From NCBI GenBank assembly GCA_964527835.1, contig CAZGNV010000017.1, forward strand, positions 9,118-73,117: a stretch of 64,000 bases of DNA, read 5' to 3'. The position numbers were made by a program, and so were the translations under genes. The first letter of the stretch is position 1; each line of letters starts with the position of its first letter. Source of the DNA: JAFDCJ01 sp964527835. Lineage in GTDB: Bacteria > Desulfobacterota > Desulfobacteria > Desulfobacterales > JAFDCJ01. Positions 16,113-24,580 of this stretch are shown here, piece after piece. Under the pieces are notes generated by a model. That model worked only from the letters and a program-made list of their open reading frames with translations, did no database searches and was not told the DNA's origin.

Positions 16113-17024
16113 TCACAACTCCAGCAGCCGGGCCGCGTTGCCGTACATGTACTTTTCCATCACTTCGCCGGACAGGGGAAACTGCAGCGACAGTTCCACG
16201 GACTCCTTCAAAGGGCCGAAGGGATAGGCCGAGGCGAAGATGAATTGGTCCGGCAGCTGGCTGATGGCCTCCACGTAAAGTTTGCCCCCCGGAAAAAAGC
16301 AGTAGATGTCCGGGGAAAGGTAAAAATTGGGATGTTTGACGCCCAGGGCGATGGCATCCAGCACCCGGGGATAGCCCCCGTGGGCCAGGACGAGTTTCAA
16401 TTCCGGGAAATCCTGCATCACCCGGTCCAGGGGCGGCCAGTCGTTGGCCCCGATGTCATGGCCGGCATAAATGCCGCTCATGTACATGAGCAGCTTGTCC
16501 TGCTTGACCATGGTCTCGTATATGGGATAAAGTCGGCGGTCATCGGCTTTCAGCGGCTGTCCGTCCTCGGTGGTGGAATACCCGATTTCCAGCACCGCCC
16601 CGGCCAGGCCGTGCTCTCCGATGGCGCGCTCGATGGCGGCCACGGCCCTTTCAGCCGGCTGCTCCACGTCGATGCCGTGCAGCCCCGTGGCCCGGCTGTC
16701 AAACCGGCGGCCCAGCTCGACCAGCATCTCGTCGGTCACGTCGATTTTATCGGTTCCCGACAGCTGCAACACGGCCTTGGGCGGATTGGCGATGTTGCGC
16801 CCCGGCACCACGATCACATCCACCCCGGCCTCGTCCATCTCCTTGAACAGCAGGTCCAGGCCCTCCTCCGCCCCCACCTCGAACATGGACGGGCTGGTGG
16901 CCTGGGCCGGTGCACACACGAACTTGTTTTTCCACTGCAGCCGGCCCAGCTTGATGTCAAACAGCACCTTCTGGGCCGCCACGGGGGGGCGGCAGCGAAA
17001 ATCAATAATTTTGGATAGGCTCAT
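16113..17024 (-). CDS. Amidohydrolase-2 family protein lacking the HxH metal motif (copy 2)
   Basis: The 303-residue protein is a paralog of the preceding one, with IIDFRCRPP at the N-terminus, PIYETMVKQDKLLMYMSG, VLAHGGYP and FASAYPFGP. The same motif replacements occur, so the loss of metal ligands predates or was kept after duplication. The start at ATG 17024 uses AAGGAG ten bases upstream. The two copies may form a heterodimer or act on successive intermediates; both options are inferred. Confidence 0.78.
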   Translation of the reverse strand: MSLSKIIDFRCRPPVAAQKVLFDIKLGRLQWKNKFVCAPAQATSPSMFEVGAEEGLDLLFKEMDEAGVDVIVVPGRNIANPPKAVLQLSGTDKIDVTDEMLVELGRRFDSRATGLHGIDVEQPAERAVAAIERAIGEHGLAGAVLEIGYSTTEDGQPLKADDRRLYPIYETMVKQDKLLMYMSGIYAGHDIGANDWPPLDRVMQDFPELKLVLAHGGYPRVLDAIALGVKHPNFYLSPDIYCFFPGGKLYVEAISQLPDQFIFASAYPFGPLKESVELSLQFPLSGEVMEKYMYGNAARLLEL

Positions 17025-17064
17025 TAATTGAAATCTCCTTCCCATTTTCTGGGACTTGGAAGCT

Positions 17065-18324
17065 TCAGGGGCCTACGCGCTCTAGGATATGAACGCACAT
17101 GGCCGCCTCTTCGAAGCCCAGGTTGCCGCCGCCGTTTTCCGCCAGGGCCAGGCGGCAGCCCTCCACCTGGCGCTTGCCGGCCTCATGCCTCAGCTGGGTG
17201 ACCAGTTCGAACACCTGGCCCAGGCCCGAGGCCCCCACGGGGTGGCCGCGGGACTCCAGGCCGCCCGAGGTGTTGATGGGCAGTTTGCCGCCCAGTCGGG
17301 TAGCGCCGGATTCGGCAAAAGCGCCGCCCTCCCCCGGTGGGCAAAACCCCAGGGATTCGCACTGGTGCAGCTCACCGAAGGCCGTGGCGTCATGCACCTC
17401 GGCCACGTCGATGTCTTCGGGTCCCACCCCGGCGATCTCGTAAGCCCGGCGAGAAAGCCGGGCGCCGATGTCCCGCGCCTCTTCTTCGATGGTCCGATCG
17501 GAACCCGAGCCCAGCACCGATGCCCGGATTTTGACCGGTCGCGGAGCATTCAATTTTCTCAGGTACTCCCCGGAACAGACGACGGCACAGGCAGCGCCAT
17601 CGCCCACCGGGGCGCACATGGGCACGGTCAGCGGATAGATCACCGGCCGACCGGCCAGCACTTCTTCCACGCTCATGTCTTTCTGGTACTGGGCATAAGG
17701 GTTCATGGTGCTGTGGAAGTGGTTCTTGCTGGCGATGACGGCCAGCTGCCGCTGGGTCGTGCCGTAAGTGGCCATGTGCCAGCGGCACCAGCCCGCGTAA
17801 ACATCCATGAAGGCGCTGCGGCTTTTGCCGGCGTCATCGGCCTGGTCCTGGTCGGCAGGAATTTCCAGGGTCAGTCCGTCAAGCACCTTGCGCCAGGCAG
17901 CAAAATGGCCCTTGATGTCGGACACGTCCACCCCGGCCCAGTAGGCCCGGAAGGTTTTTTCCCGGTCCTCGCTGTAAAGCTTTTCCACCCCGGCGGCCAG
18001 CACGCAGTCATAAAGGCCCGCGGCCACCCCCATCCAGGCGCCGTGCAGGGCTGTGGAGCCCCCGGCACAGGCATTTTCCACGTTGACGATGGGAATCTCT
18101 TGAATGCCCAGGGGCCTTAAAGCCACCTGCCCCTTGATGCAGTGCTGCTCGGTGAAATAACCCCACATGGAGTTGGAAAACCAGGCGGCCTGCAGATCAC
18201 TGGCTTTCAGCCCCGCATCCTCCAGGGCGGCTCGCACGGCTTCAGCCGTGAGATCTTTTTCGGTTTTGTCCAGGTGCTTGGCAAAACGCGTCATGCCGGC
18301 ACCGATGATGTAAACGTCTCGCAT
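17065..18324 (-). CDS. Thiolase of the SCP2/lipid-transfer type
   Basis: The 419-residue protein has the thiolase nucleophile in NVENACAGGS, the His in VAEVHDATAF and the GGLESRGHPVGASG motif. The final Cys loop of classical thiolases is replaced by ENGGGNLG, as in SCP2-type thiolases. Such enzymes often act with a DUF35/OB-fold partner, which is not adjacent here. The likely role is thiolytic release of acetyl- or propionyl-CoA at the end of the island's pathway. An AAGGAAT site precedes the ATG. Confidence 0.9.
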   Translation of the reverse strand: MRDVYIIGAGMTRFAKHLDKTEKDLTAEAVRAALEDAGLKASDLQAAWFSNSMWGYFTEQHCIKGQVALRPLGIQEIPIVNVENACAGGSTALHGAWMGVAAGLYDCVLAAGVEKLYSEDREKTFRAYWAGVDVSDIKGHFAAWRKVLDGLTLEIPADQDQADDAGKSRSAFMDVYAGWCRWHMATYGTTQRQLAVIASKNHFHSTMNPYAQYQKDMSVEEVLAGRPVIYPLTVPMCAPVGDGAACAVVCSGEYLRKLNAPRPVKIRASVLGSGSDRTIEEEARDIGARLSRRAYEIAGVGPEDIDVAEVHDATAFGELHQCESLGFCPPGEGGAFAESGATRLGGKLPINTSGGLESRGHPVGASGLGQVFELVTQLRHEAGKRQVEGCRLALAENGGGNLGFEEAAMCVHILERVGP

Positions 18325-18376
18325 GGCGTCTATTCCTTGATTTTGGCAGTCTTAAAAACCATATTTGTTCGCTTCA

Positions 18377-18496
18377 TGAGCATTTTGGGGATTGCCGGTT
18401 CCCTTCGCTAAAATCCAAAAACTCGGGCCAATGCCTTCAAACAGTTTGGATTTCTTAACGCTCAGGGTCCCGTCAATCTTGATCCCAAAATGCTCA
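18377..18496 (-). repeat. Divergent full copy of the covarying hairpin repeat
   Basis: Outer arms TGAGCATTTTGGG (18377-18389) and CCCAAAATGCTCA (18484-18496) are perfectly complementary. Within them, GATTG...CGG arms pair imperfectly, and the core on the minus strand reads GAGCGTTAAGAAATCC, a loop with CTGTTTGAAGG, CCCGAGTT and then TTGGATTTTAGCG. The stem bases differ from other copies but still pair. It fills the gap between the ligase and thiolase genes. Confidence 0.7.
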
Positions 18497-18528
18497 ACGT
18501 CGCTCACAAAATATTTTTAAGGTCTGAC

Positions 18529-19887
18529 TTACTTTTGCTCGTATGTTTTTTCGAACACCTGGCCCTTGTAGTGGCTGCGCTCGAGGCTGCCCGGTTCGGC
18601 CCACAAAATCTTAGGAGCGATCTTCAGACGTTTGCTCATGGCCTCCACGATTTCTTTTTCCAGGGCCTCCAGTTCGGCGCTGGCCACACCTTCGGCGTGC
18701 TCCACCCGGATCTTGAGGGGCGGCACCACCCGCGGCGGCTTTTCATCCAGCACGATGCGCAGCTCCCCGGTCACCCGGGGCACGAACTCGTTGACCACGC
18801 CCTTGATATGACTCGGGTAAACCATGACGCCCTTGACCTTGAGCATGTCGTCGGCCCGGCCCACCACCTTGTAGCGGAAACCGGTGCGCCCGCAGGGACA
18901 CGGTTCGGTGAACACCTGGTGGATGTCGCCCATGCTCTGGCGCATCCACACAAAGCCGTCACCCGCCAGCATGGTGAACACCGCCTCGCCCTTGGCCCCG
19001 TCTTCCATGGCAATGGGCGCCTTGGTCTCCGGGTCCACCAGCTCGTAGTAGACCAGGTCATCGGCCACCCAGTGCATACCCTGGTACTCCTCGTGATCGC
19101 AGGAAAAACCAAAACCCGCCCCGGCATCGAAGATGCGGCAGCCGTAGGCGCTTTCCAGTTTCTGCTTGACAGCCGGAATGCCGGCGCCCGGCTCACCGCC
19201 CAGCACCAGGGCCTTGAAGCCCAGCTCGCCGACTTCCTGCTTGATGACCTTCGGGGCCTGTTCGATGAGGTATTCGGCCAGCGATGGCGTGCCCACGTAA
19301 AAGGTGCCCCGGAAGAGTTTTTGCATCAGCAGGATGCGCTCGCTCTTGGCCTCGGCTCCCACGGGAATGGCCATGCAGCCCAGCTTCTGCAGTCCGATCA
19401 TCAGCGTCACGCCGGCAATCACCATGGATAGCGCAAAGCAAAACAGCATGCGGTCATTGGAGCGCAGCCCGGCCCGCCAGGCACCGCGCACCATGGCCTC
19501 GCCCCACAGCTCGTTGATGTCGAAGTTGGTCAGCGGATAGGGCGTCGGCGTGCCGGTCGTGCCGGTGGTGGTGGCCATGTAGTCCAGCTCGTCCACGGTG
19601 ACGGGCATAATCTGGTCCAGCACCTTTAGAAAGTCGCCCTTGTACTCCTGCACCAGGGCCAGCAGCGACTGCTTGTTGAAAAGGCCGATCTTGTCCTTGA
19701 ATTCATCGAAGCCGGAAAGCTTTTCCGGATCCAGCCCGGCATCCTCGATGATGCGGGTGTAAAACGGTGCGTTGGCCTTGAGGCGCGCCAGCATTTTCTT
19801 GAGTTTTTCCAGCTGGATCTTTTCCATCTCGGGAGTATTGAGCAACGGCTCCATCTCCATGTTCCAGTAAGGTCTGTCATTATTCAT
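18529..19887 (-). CDS. Phenylacetate-CoA-ligase-like acyl-CoA synthetase
   Basis: The 452-residue adenylate-forming enzyme has the phosphate-binding loop TTTGTTGTPTPYP, a VLGGEPGAG segment, GAGFGF in place of the usual E-rich motif, and GRADDMLKVKGVMVYP near the C-terminal hinge. Length and pattern fit the PaaK family, which activates aromatic or other cyclic carboxylic acids to CoA thioesters using ATP. It is the only CoA ligase seen in the island and so is the best candidate for the entry step. Substrate not determined. A GGAGC site precedes the ATG. Confidence 0.88.
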   Translation of the reverse strand: MNNDRPYWNMEMEPLLNTPEMEKIQLEKLKKMLARLKANAPFYTRIIEDAGLDPEKLSGFDEFKDKIGLFNKQSLLALVQEYKGDFLKVLDQIMPVTVDELDYMATTTGTTGTPTPYPLTNFDINELWGEAMVRGAWRAGLRSNDRMLFCFALSMVIAGVTLMIGLQKLGCMAIPVGAEAKSERILLMQKLFRGTFYVGTPSLAEYLIEQAPKVIKQEVGELGFKALVLGGEPGAGIPAVKQKLESAYGCRIFDAGAGFGFSCDHEEYQGMHWVADDLVYYELVDPETKAPIAMEDGAKGEAVFTMLAGDGFVWMRQSMGDIHQVFTEPCPCGRTGFRYKVVGRADDMLKVKGVMVYPSHIKGVVNEFVPRVTGELRIVLDEKPPRVVPPLKIRVEHAEGVASAELEALEKEIVEAMSKRLKIAPKILWAEPGSLERSHYKGQVFEKTYEQK

Positions 19888-19942
19888 TTTTCTTGCTCCT
19901 TATCCTTCCAGATAAAGGTTTTGAACTGAGTTATCAGCCGGG

Positions 19943-20782
19943 TCAGCTTTCGTCCTTTGAATCCTCTTCGTCGTCCAGTACCCCGGCCAGCTTCATGATC
20001 TTTTCGTACACCTCTGCCTGGCCGTCGGCTTCCATCTGCACAAAGCTTTCATCCTGCTCCACTTTCATAAAAGACGGGTCTTCCCACCAGCGGGTCTTGG
20101 TTTTCATGATCGGCTTGCCCGTGCCGGAAAAAGCCATGAACAGGTTCGGCGCACCGGCCATCTGGGTCATCATGCGCTGATCGTACTGGAGAATTTTGGT
20201 CCAGGGCATGCGGTCGAACCAGCGGTACTGTCCCACGGGGCCGATGGGCAACCCCAGGATAAAGGAACAGCCCTCCAGGCGGTTTAAAAACAGCGACACC
20301 GCCCCGACGCTGAACAGGATACGCGCTTCGGCCTTGTTCTGGGCCGCACAGGCGCAGGCGTAGTCGCAGGCAATGCCGAAATCGATTACTTTCCACAAGC
20401 AGGTCGGGCCGTAGGCTCCGATGCCCACGCCCTTGTTGCGGCTGACGTACTTGAGATACTCGCCGCAGGTGGGAAAGCCGCAGCCGCCGCAATTCCACAT
20501 GGGCGGCTTGGTCAGGTCGGCTCCCAGCAGCAGCACCGGCGGCAGAATGCCCTCGTTTTTATAGGTGCGAAAAGCCGAGGCGTCGTGCAGTTGAAAGGCC
20601 GAGGTCTTGCCAAGGGTTTCCAGCACCTGGATCATGGGCTCCAGGTCTTCGCCGGTGATAATCTCCATGCGCAGCCCCAGTTTGCTGGTCAACGTGGGGG
20701 CCTTGGCGGCCGCCGCCGCACAGGCCTTGGCCACTTCCAGCATATGCTCATTGGCCGCTTCAAATCCATCGTATACAGCCAT
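19943..20782 (-). CDS. DUF2148 Fe-S protein A
   Basis: The 279-residue protein belongs to the DUF2148 ferredoxin-domain group. Cys98, Cys101, Cys106 and Cys128 lie in a C-x2-C-x4-C-x21-C arrangement (CGGCGFPTC then GPTC), which resembles a [4Fe-4S] domain, and a second cluster-like set CDYACAC follows at 139-145. The C-terminus is acidic. The partner gene directly upstream encodes a related protein, separated by three bases, so the two probably form a complex. An electron-transfer or reductive role for an acyl-CoA substrate is possible but not shown. Confidence 0.78.
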   Translation of the reverse strand: MAVYDGFEAANEHMLEVAKACAAAAAKAPTLTSKLGLRMEIITGEDLEPMIQVLETLGKTSAFQLHDASAFRTYKNEGILPPVLLLGADLTKPPMWNCGGCGFPTCGEYLKYVSRNKGVGIGAYGPTCLWKVIDFGIACDYACACAAQNKAEARILFSVGAVSLFLNRLEGCSFILGLPIGPVGQYRWFDRMPWTKILQYDQRMMTQMAGAPNLFMAFSGTGKPIMKTKTRWWEDPSFMKVEQDESFVQMEADGQAEVYEKIMKLAGVLDDEEDSKDES

Positions 20783-20785
20783 GGT

Positions 20786-21568
20786 TTATTCCTCCTTGTC
20801 TTTTTTGGCTCCGGCCCCTTTAGTGGGATCGAAGACCATGTATGGGTGGTTGGGTATCTGGCGAGTAATGGTGGCGATTTTGCGCAGGGAATCCACCAGG
20901 GTGGTCATGTTGGTCAGATGGTACTCCGGCGGAATGTCGGCATAGGGGTTTTTGGCCGCCACGGCCAGCAGGATTCCCACCACCACCTCGGATTTCATGC
21001 AAAAGTCCAGATTGCGCCCGGCCAGCCCCACGGAATAGCAGGGCTTGGCATCCACGAAATTGTTGGCGGCCAGCCACAGGGCCGACCCCACCGCGTAGCC
21101 GAGATCATGGGCCCGCAGCATGCACAGCGGCCCCTTGATGGCGGTTTCGCGGCGCCGGTCGGTGGCGTCAATAAGCCCGTTGAAATTGGGCAGGCGCTCG
21201 TAAACAAACGAACAGTCCGGCTCCCCGCCGCACAGACCGCAGGAGGCATCCATGGGGGTGGCATGGGCCCGAAAGTTTCCCAGAAATACGATGGCATCGG
21301 TTTCGCGCACCATTGCGGCTTCGTATAAAAAGGGTTTTTTGAGCTTTTTGGGCTGCTCCTCGTGGGCCAGGCGCTCCATCTCCCGGGCGATTTTTTCCAG
21401 CTCCTTTTCGCCGTAAGCGATTTCAGCCTCAATGCCGTGCACTCCACCGGTAAAGGGTGCGGTCAGGGCCGCGTTGACCATGAGCCGGGCCACCATCAGA
21501 ACATTGTCTTTTTTATTCTGATCCGATGGTGAATACAGCGGCCATTCATTTATATGTATGCGTGCCAT
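20786..21568 (-). CDS. DUF2148 Fe-S protein B
   Basis: This 260-residue protein has the same spaced cysteines as its neighbour: Cys110, Cys113, Cys119 and Cys149 (CGLCGGEPDC then GPLC). It also has VARLMVNAALTAPFTGGV near the N-terminus and an Ala/Gly-rich LGYAVGSALWLAANNF helix. The C-terminal tail is lysine-rich. Tight spacing with protein A and similar architecture suggest a heteromer. The function of this family is not established. Confidence 0.78.
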   Translation of the reverse strand: MARIHINEWPLYSPSDQNKKDNVLMVARLMVNAALTAPFTGGVHGIEAEIAYGEKELEKIAREMERLAHEEQPKKLKKPFLYEAAMVRETDAIVFLGNFRAHATPMDASCGLCGGEPDCSFVYERLPNFNGLIDATDRRRETAIKGPLCMLRAHDLGYAVGSALWLAANNFVDAKPCYSVGLAGRNLDFCMKSEVVVGILLAVAAKNPYADIPPEYHLTNMTTLVDSLRKIATITRQIPNHPYMVFDPTKGAGAKKDKEE

Positions 21569-21612
21569 AAAATTTTATCCTCCTTATTTTATCACCGGCA
21601 GATGCCGGGTCG

Positions 21613-22866
21613 CTAAAAGTCGAGGGGACGCCGCGGATAGGTCTCCCCCAGGATGTGCCCTCCGTGCCGTGCCAGGGTCTCGTTGTTGCCGTCTTCAATC
21701 AGCGTCGCCCGGGCATCCCGGAACAGCTTCTCCAGTACATACTCTCTGGTCAGCCCATTTGCCCCCCAGATCTGGATGGCATCGTGGGTGTTCTTGAAAG
21801 CCATCTCCGTGCACTGGACCTTGGCCCACAGCGAGTACTCCACATGGGGCGGCGAGATGTTGAAATTCAGGTTCATGGCCGTGCGCGAGACTACCCTGCA
21901 GGTTTCCACCCGCCGGAAAAGATCGAAAATGCGCTGTTTCATGGAATAATGTTCGATCAGCGGTTTGCCTCCCTGGATGCGCTGTTTGGCGTAAGTGAGG
22001 CTTTCCTCCAGCGTTGCCCGGGCCAGGCCCGTGGACCATGAGGCCATGCACAGGTTGGCCGAAGCCAGAATCATGTCCAGCATCGGCACGTAATACTCGG
22101 GTTCGGCAATCATCCAGTTTTTGGGGATGCGCACGTTGTCGAAGTAAAGCTCCCCCTGGTTGAGGTCACGCTGCCCGATTTTCTCCAGGGGTTTTCCCCG
22201 GGAAATCCCCGGCAGATCCAGGGGAACGATACAGATACCGTTGCCGGCAAAACCCTGGGATGGATCGATCTGACAGTGCAGCAAGGCATGGGTGGCCACG
22301 GTGCCGCCGGAGACCCAGGCCGACTTTTGCCCGTTGATGACCCATTGATCGCCCTCAGCGACAACTTGCAGGTTGCCCTGCAGGCTTTCAGAGGAAAAGT
22401 AGTCCTCGCCCACGGCAATCACATCAGAGCCGTGATCGGGTTCGGTGATGGCCCAGCAACCGCGGATGCTGCCGTCGCGGCATTCGCAAAAGGGTTTGAC
22501 AAAAGTATCCACCAATTCATCATCAGCCGTCATGCACGCGCAGTAAGCCGGAAAACAGGCCACGGCCAAATGAACTGAAAGACCAAAACTGGCCCAGCCG
22601 AATTCTTCGAATACAAGATGGATCTGCAAGGGCGTCAACCCCTGGCCGCCGTAGTATTCCGGCAGCAGGATGGTATGGAAATCCAGCTCGTAGGCTTGTT
22701 TCAAAAAATCCCAGAGAGGGGATCCTTTGGCGATCACTTCCTCGGCGGTCATCCGGTCAAGCTCCAGGGAGATGGGGCGCATGACCTTCTGGGCGAATTC
22801 GCGCGCGGCGGCACGGATGGCCTTGTCCTCTTTGGTAAGCTCCATGTTGAGGTCGAAGTAGTCCAT
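21613..22866 (-). CDS. Acyl-CoA dehydrogenase with Asp at the catalytic-base position
   Basis: The 417-residue protein has the acyl-CoA dehydrogenase fold (WAITEPDHGSD, RIQGGKPLIEHYS, IWGANGLTREY). The usual YEGTNE catalytic motif reads IEDGNNE, placing Asp (about 392) where the base Glu normally sits. The start at ATG 22866 follows GGAGGG; an extension overlaps the SCP2 gene. The change could alter regiochemistry, as reported for some alicyclic acyl-CoA dehydrogenases, or reduce activity. It is the second gene after the sigma-54 promoter. Confidence 0.88.
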   Translation of the reverse strand: MDYFDLNMELTKEDKAIRAAAREFAQKVMRPISLELDRMTAEEVIAKGSPLWDFLKQAYELDFHTILLPEYYGGQGLTPLQIHLVFEEFGWASFGLSVHLAVACFPAYCACMTADDELVDTFVKPFCECRDGSIRGCWAITEPDHGSDVIAVGEDYFSSESLQGNLQVVAEGDQWVINGQKSAWVSGGTVATHALLHCQIDPSQGFAGNGICIVPLDLPGISRGKPLEKIGQRDLNQGELYFDNVRIPKNWMIAEPEYYVPMLDMILASANLCMASWSTGLARATLEESLTYAKQRIQGGKPLIEHYSMKQRIFDLFRRVETCRVVSRTAMNLNFNISPPHVEYSLWAKVQCTEMAFKNTHDAIQIWGANGLTREYVLEKLFRDARATLIEDGNNETLARHGGHILGETYPRRPLDF

Positions 22867-22886
22867 CTTGGTTTCCCTCCCCGGTT

Positions 22887-23288
22887 CTACACGTCCATGG
22901 GCAGATCGTACTTCTTGCAATATTCCGGGTACATTTCCTGTCCGGGCTTGAGCAGGGGCAGGACCTGCAGCACCTTGTTGACCGGCCCCTTGGCCTTGAT
23001 CTGGCGCATGGCCAGAGCCTTGGGGATGTTGACCTTTTTCAGCCAGTACTTGTGCACCGTGTCCCCGTTCATCTGCATGGTGACCACCGGCACCTTGGCC
23101 TTGGCTTCGTCATCGAAAAGCGGCCCGTTTTCATCCACGAACATGACGATGTCCGGGTCTTTGACCACGAACAAAATGGTGATGCCGCTTTTTTTCATCT
23201 TCTCACCAAACTCGGTTTCCTTGATCATCTTGGTCCATAAATCTCCAAAAAGCTCTTTTGCCATTTCCTGGTCCTTGAATACCGACAT
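22887..23288 (-). CDS. SCP2 sterol-carrier-like protein
   Basis: The 133-residue protein fits the SCP2 fold: ITILFVVKDPDIVMFVDENG, VVTMQMNGDTVHKYWLKKVNIPKAL, then KGPVNKVLQVLPLLKPG. SCP2 domains bind fatty acyl or sterol-like ligands in a hydrophobic tunnel. It is the first gene downstream of a consensus sigma-54 promoter (23355-23370) and leads the operon with the Asp-type acyl-CoA dehydrogenase and the DUF2148 pair. It may present or shuttle the acyl-CoA substrate. Confidence 0.8.
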   Translation of the reverse strand: MSVFKDQEMAKELFGDLWTKMIKETEFGEKMKKSGITILFVVKDPDIVMFVDENGPLFDDEAKAKVPVVTMQMNGDTVHKYWLKKVNIPKALAMRQIKAKGPVNKVLQVLPLLKPGQEMYPEYCKKYDLPMDV

Positions 23289-23354
23289 GGGTGTCCTCCT
23301 TCTGTTTATTTTCTATGGTTATTAAAAATCGGCTTAAAGCTTCACTGCCTATTG

Positions 23355-23370
23355 AGCAAAAGGCGTGCCA
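23355..23370 (-). promoter_or_regulatory. Sigma-54 promoter
   Basis: On the minus strand the sequence is TGGCACGCCTTTTGCT, a complete match to the -24/-12 consensus TGGCACG-N4-TTGC(A/T) with the GG and GC dinucleotides ten bases apart. It lies 67 bases upstream of the SCP2 gene start and points towards it. Two tandem 16-bp sites at 23443-23479 occupy the expected enhancer position. Confidence 0.85.
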
Positions 23371-23442
23371 TTGCCGCAATTATTTTTTTAGTCATGATTT
23401 TAAGGGGTTATTATATATTACGGATCCAGGAAATCAAGCCGC

Positions 23443-23479
23443 TGTCCGCATTAAGACAAAAAATGTCTGCATTTAGACA
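23443..23479. promoter_or_regulatory. Tandem enhancer sites for a sigma-54 activator
   Basis: TGTCCGCATTAAGACA (23443-23458) and TGTCTGCATTTAGACA (23464-23479) match at 14 of 16 bases. Each has a TGTC...GACA dyad, and their starts are 21 bp apart, about two helical turns. They lie about 75-110 bases upstream of the -24 element. A similar pair with identical 21-bp spacing precedes the sigma-54 activator gene (30882-30918). Binding by that activator is inferred. Confidence 0.65.
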
Positions 23480-24450
23480 TTTCCCCAGGCTTGTTTTCTG
23501 ACTTCCACCCGCATCAGGATCTCGCCGCAGGGTCCCAGGGGCAGGCCGGCACCGTAACAGTTCATGGGCAGGTCAAATATTTTGCTCGCAAATTTTTCTT
23601 CGTCGCCCTCGGCAGCGGCCATCCTTTCCAGCATCAACAGCACGCGCCACCAGGCTTTGTGCAGGGCCATAATGCAGACGCCCTTGCCATCCGCCGGGGG
23701 TCCAACAACGCCGATCGGGTCGATGAGAAACTCGTCGCCTTCCCGGTGTCCGGCAAGGCAGGCACTGGAGGCAATCACCCTAATGACAATGCGATGGTCG
23801 CGAAATTTCTCAATGGCCTGCAGCCGTTTCACCCGCTCAGGGGAGGCCAGGAAAGCTTCGAGCTCTTGGGGGTCAAGCGGCAGTTGTTTCATGGACTCGC
23901 TGGGCGGCGGTCCTCCCGAAACCGGTGCATTCTGAATCGCCAGGCATCTGCCACGGGCCTTGCGGTTACGATAGAGCAGATAACCGCTCATGGTCAGCAT
24001 GAAGCGCGCAAACTCGATAAAAGGCATCTTCTCCACGGTCACCCGGAAAAAGTTTTTGCCAAGCCCCCCCATCTCCAGGCCGATATCGGTGCAGGTCACA
24101 TGCTTGAAGACCATGTCGTTGGGATCCTTGCCCTCCAGCAGCTTGTCGTAATAGGTATAGATGAGGGGGGAAATCTGGGAAAGCCCGTGAATGCATACAA
24201 AGGACGGACACTTGTGTTTGATGAGCAGCCCCAGGGCATTGAAGTAAAAGGGACGGCCTTCATTGTGGCAACCCGAACAGTGATCAGAACATACAGGATC
24301 TGCTTTTATCCAGTACTTCATGGCCTCCAGGTTGAGCACGTCAAACAATCCCAGCTCGCCGGCCTTGTTATATTCTTCCTCGTTGTAGTCCCAGCGGTTC
24401 ATGACGATCCGCTTCAGGATAGGTTTCATCAACCGGTCAATGAATCCCAT
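23473..24450 (-). CDS. TIGR04076-like protein, apparently with two repeats of the domain
   Basis: The 325-residue protein has a C-terminal region (about 220-325) resembling TIGR04076: an IRVIASSACLAGHREGDEFL stretch, GVCIMALHKAWWRVLL, and a late PLGPCGEILMRVEV strand. An earlier region (about 45-150) repeats the layout, with DPVCSDHCSGCHNEG, FVCIHGLSQISPLIYTYY and a later NFFRVTVEKMP. Cysteines are abundant in the first part (C-x3-C-x2-C). The function is unknown; the family recurs in the AOR operon at 55104. A perfect AAAGGAGG site precedes ATG 24450. Confidence 0.6.
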   Translation of the reverse strand: MGFIDRLMKPILKRIVMNRWDYNEEEYNKAGELGLFDVLNLEAMKYWIKADPVCSDHCSGCHNEGRPFYFNALGLLIKHKCPSFVCIHGLSQISPLIYTYYDKLLEGKDPNDMVFKHVTCTDIGLEMGGLGKNFFRVTVEKMPFIEFARFMLTMSGYLLYRNRKARGRCLAIQNAPVSGGPPPSESMKQLPLDPQELEAFLASPERVKRLQAIEKFRDHRIVIRVIASSACLAGHREGDEFLIDPIGVVGPPADGKGVCIMALHKAWWRVLLMLERMAAAEGDEEKFASKIFDLPMNCYGAGLPLGPCGEILMRVEVRKQAWGNV

Positions 24451-24509
24451 AAAACCTCCTTTATCAATTCCTTGCTCGAGCAATCGCATCTTGTGGCGCC
24501 GATTGTAGA

Positions 24510-24575
24510 AATTTTTATGTCCTCAATGAGTTTCTGCAGCAATTCCGTATTGACATCCATGGCGATGGCCTTAGC
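24510..24575 (-). pseudogene. Short relic of a short-chain dehydrogenase gene
   Basis: The minus strand encodes AIAMDVNTELLQKLIEDIK, which aligns with VVATDVNTEMLKEAVEGIK of the SDR at 26029-26877. The DNA is clearly similar too, including TTCCGTATTGACATC against TTCCGTGTTGACATC. Nothing else of the gene remains. It marks a former third SDR copy in this region. Confidence 0.5.
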
Positions 24576-24580
24576 AAAAA

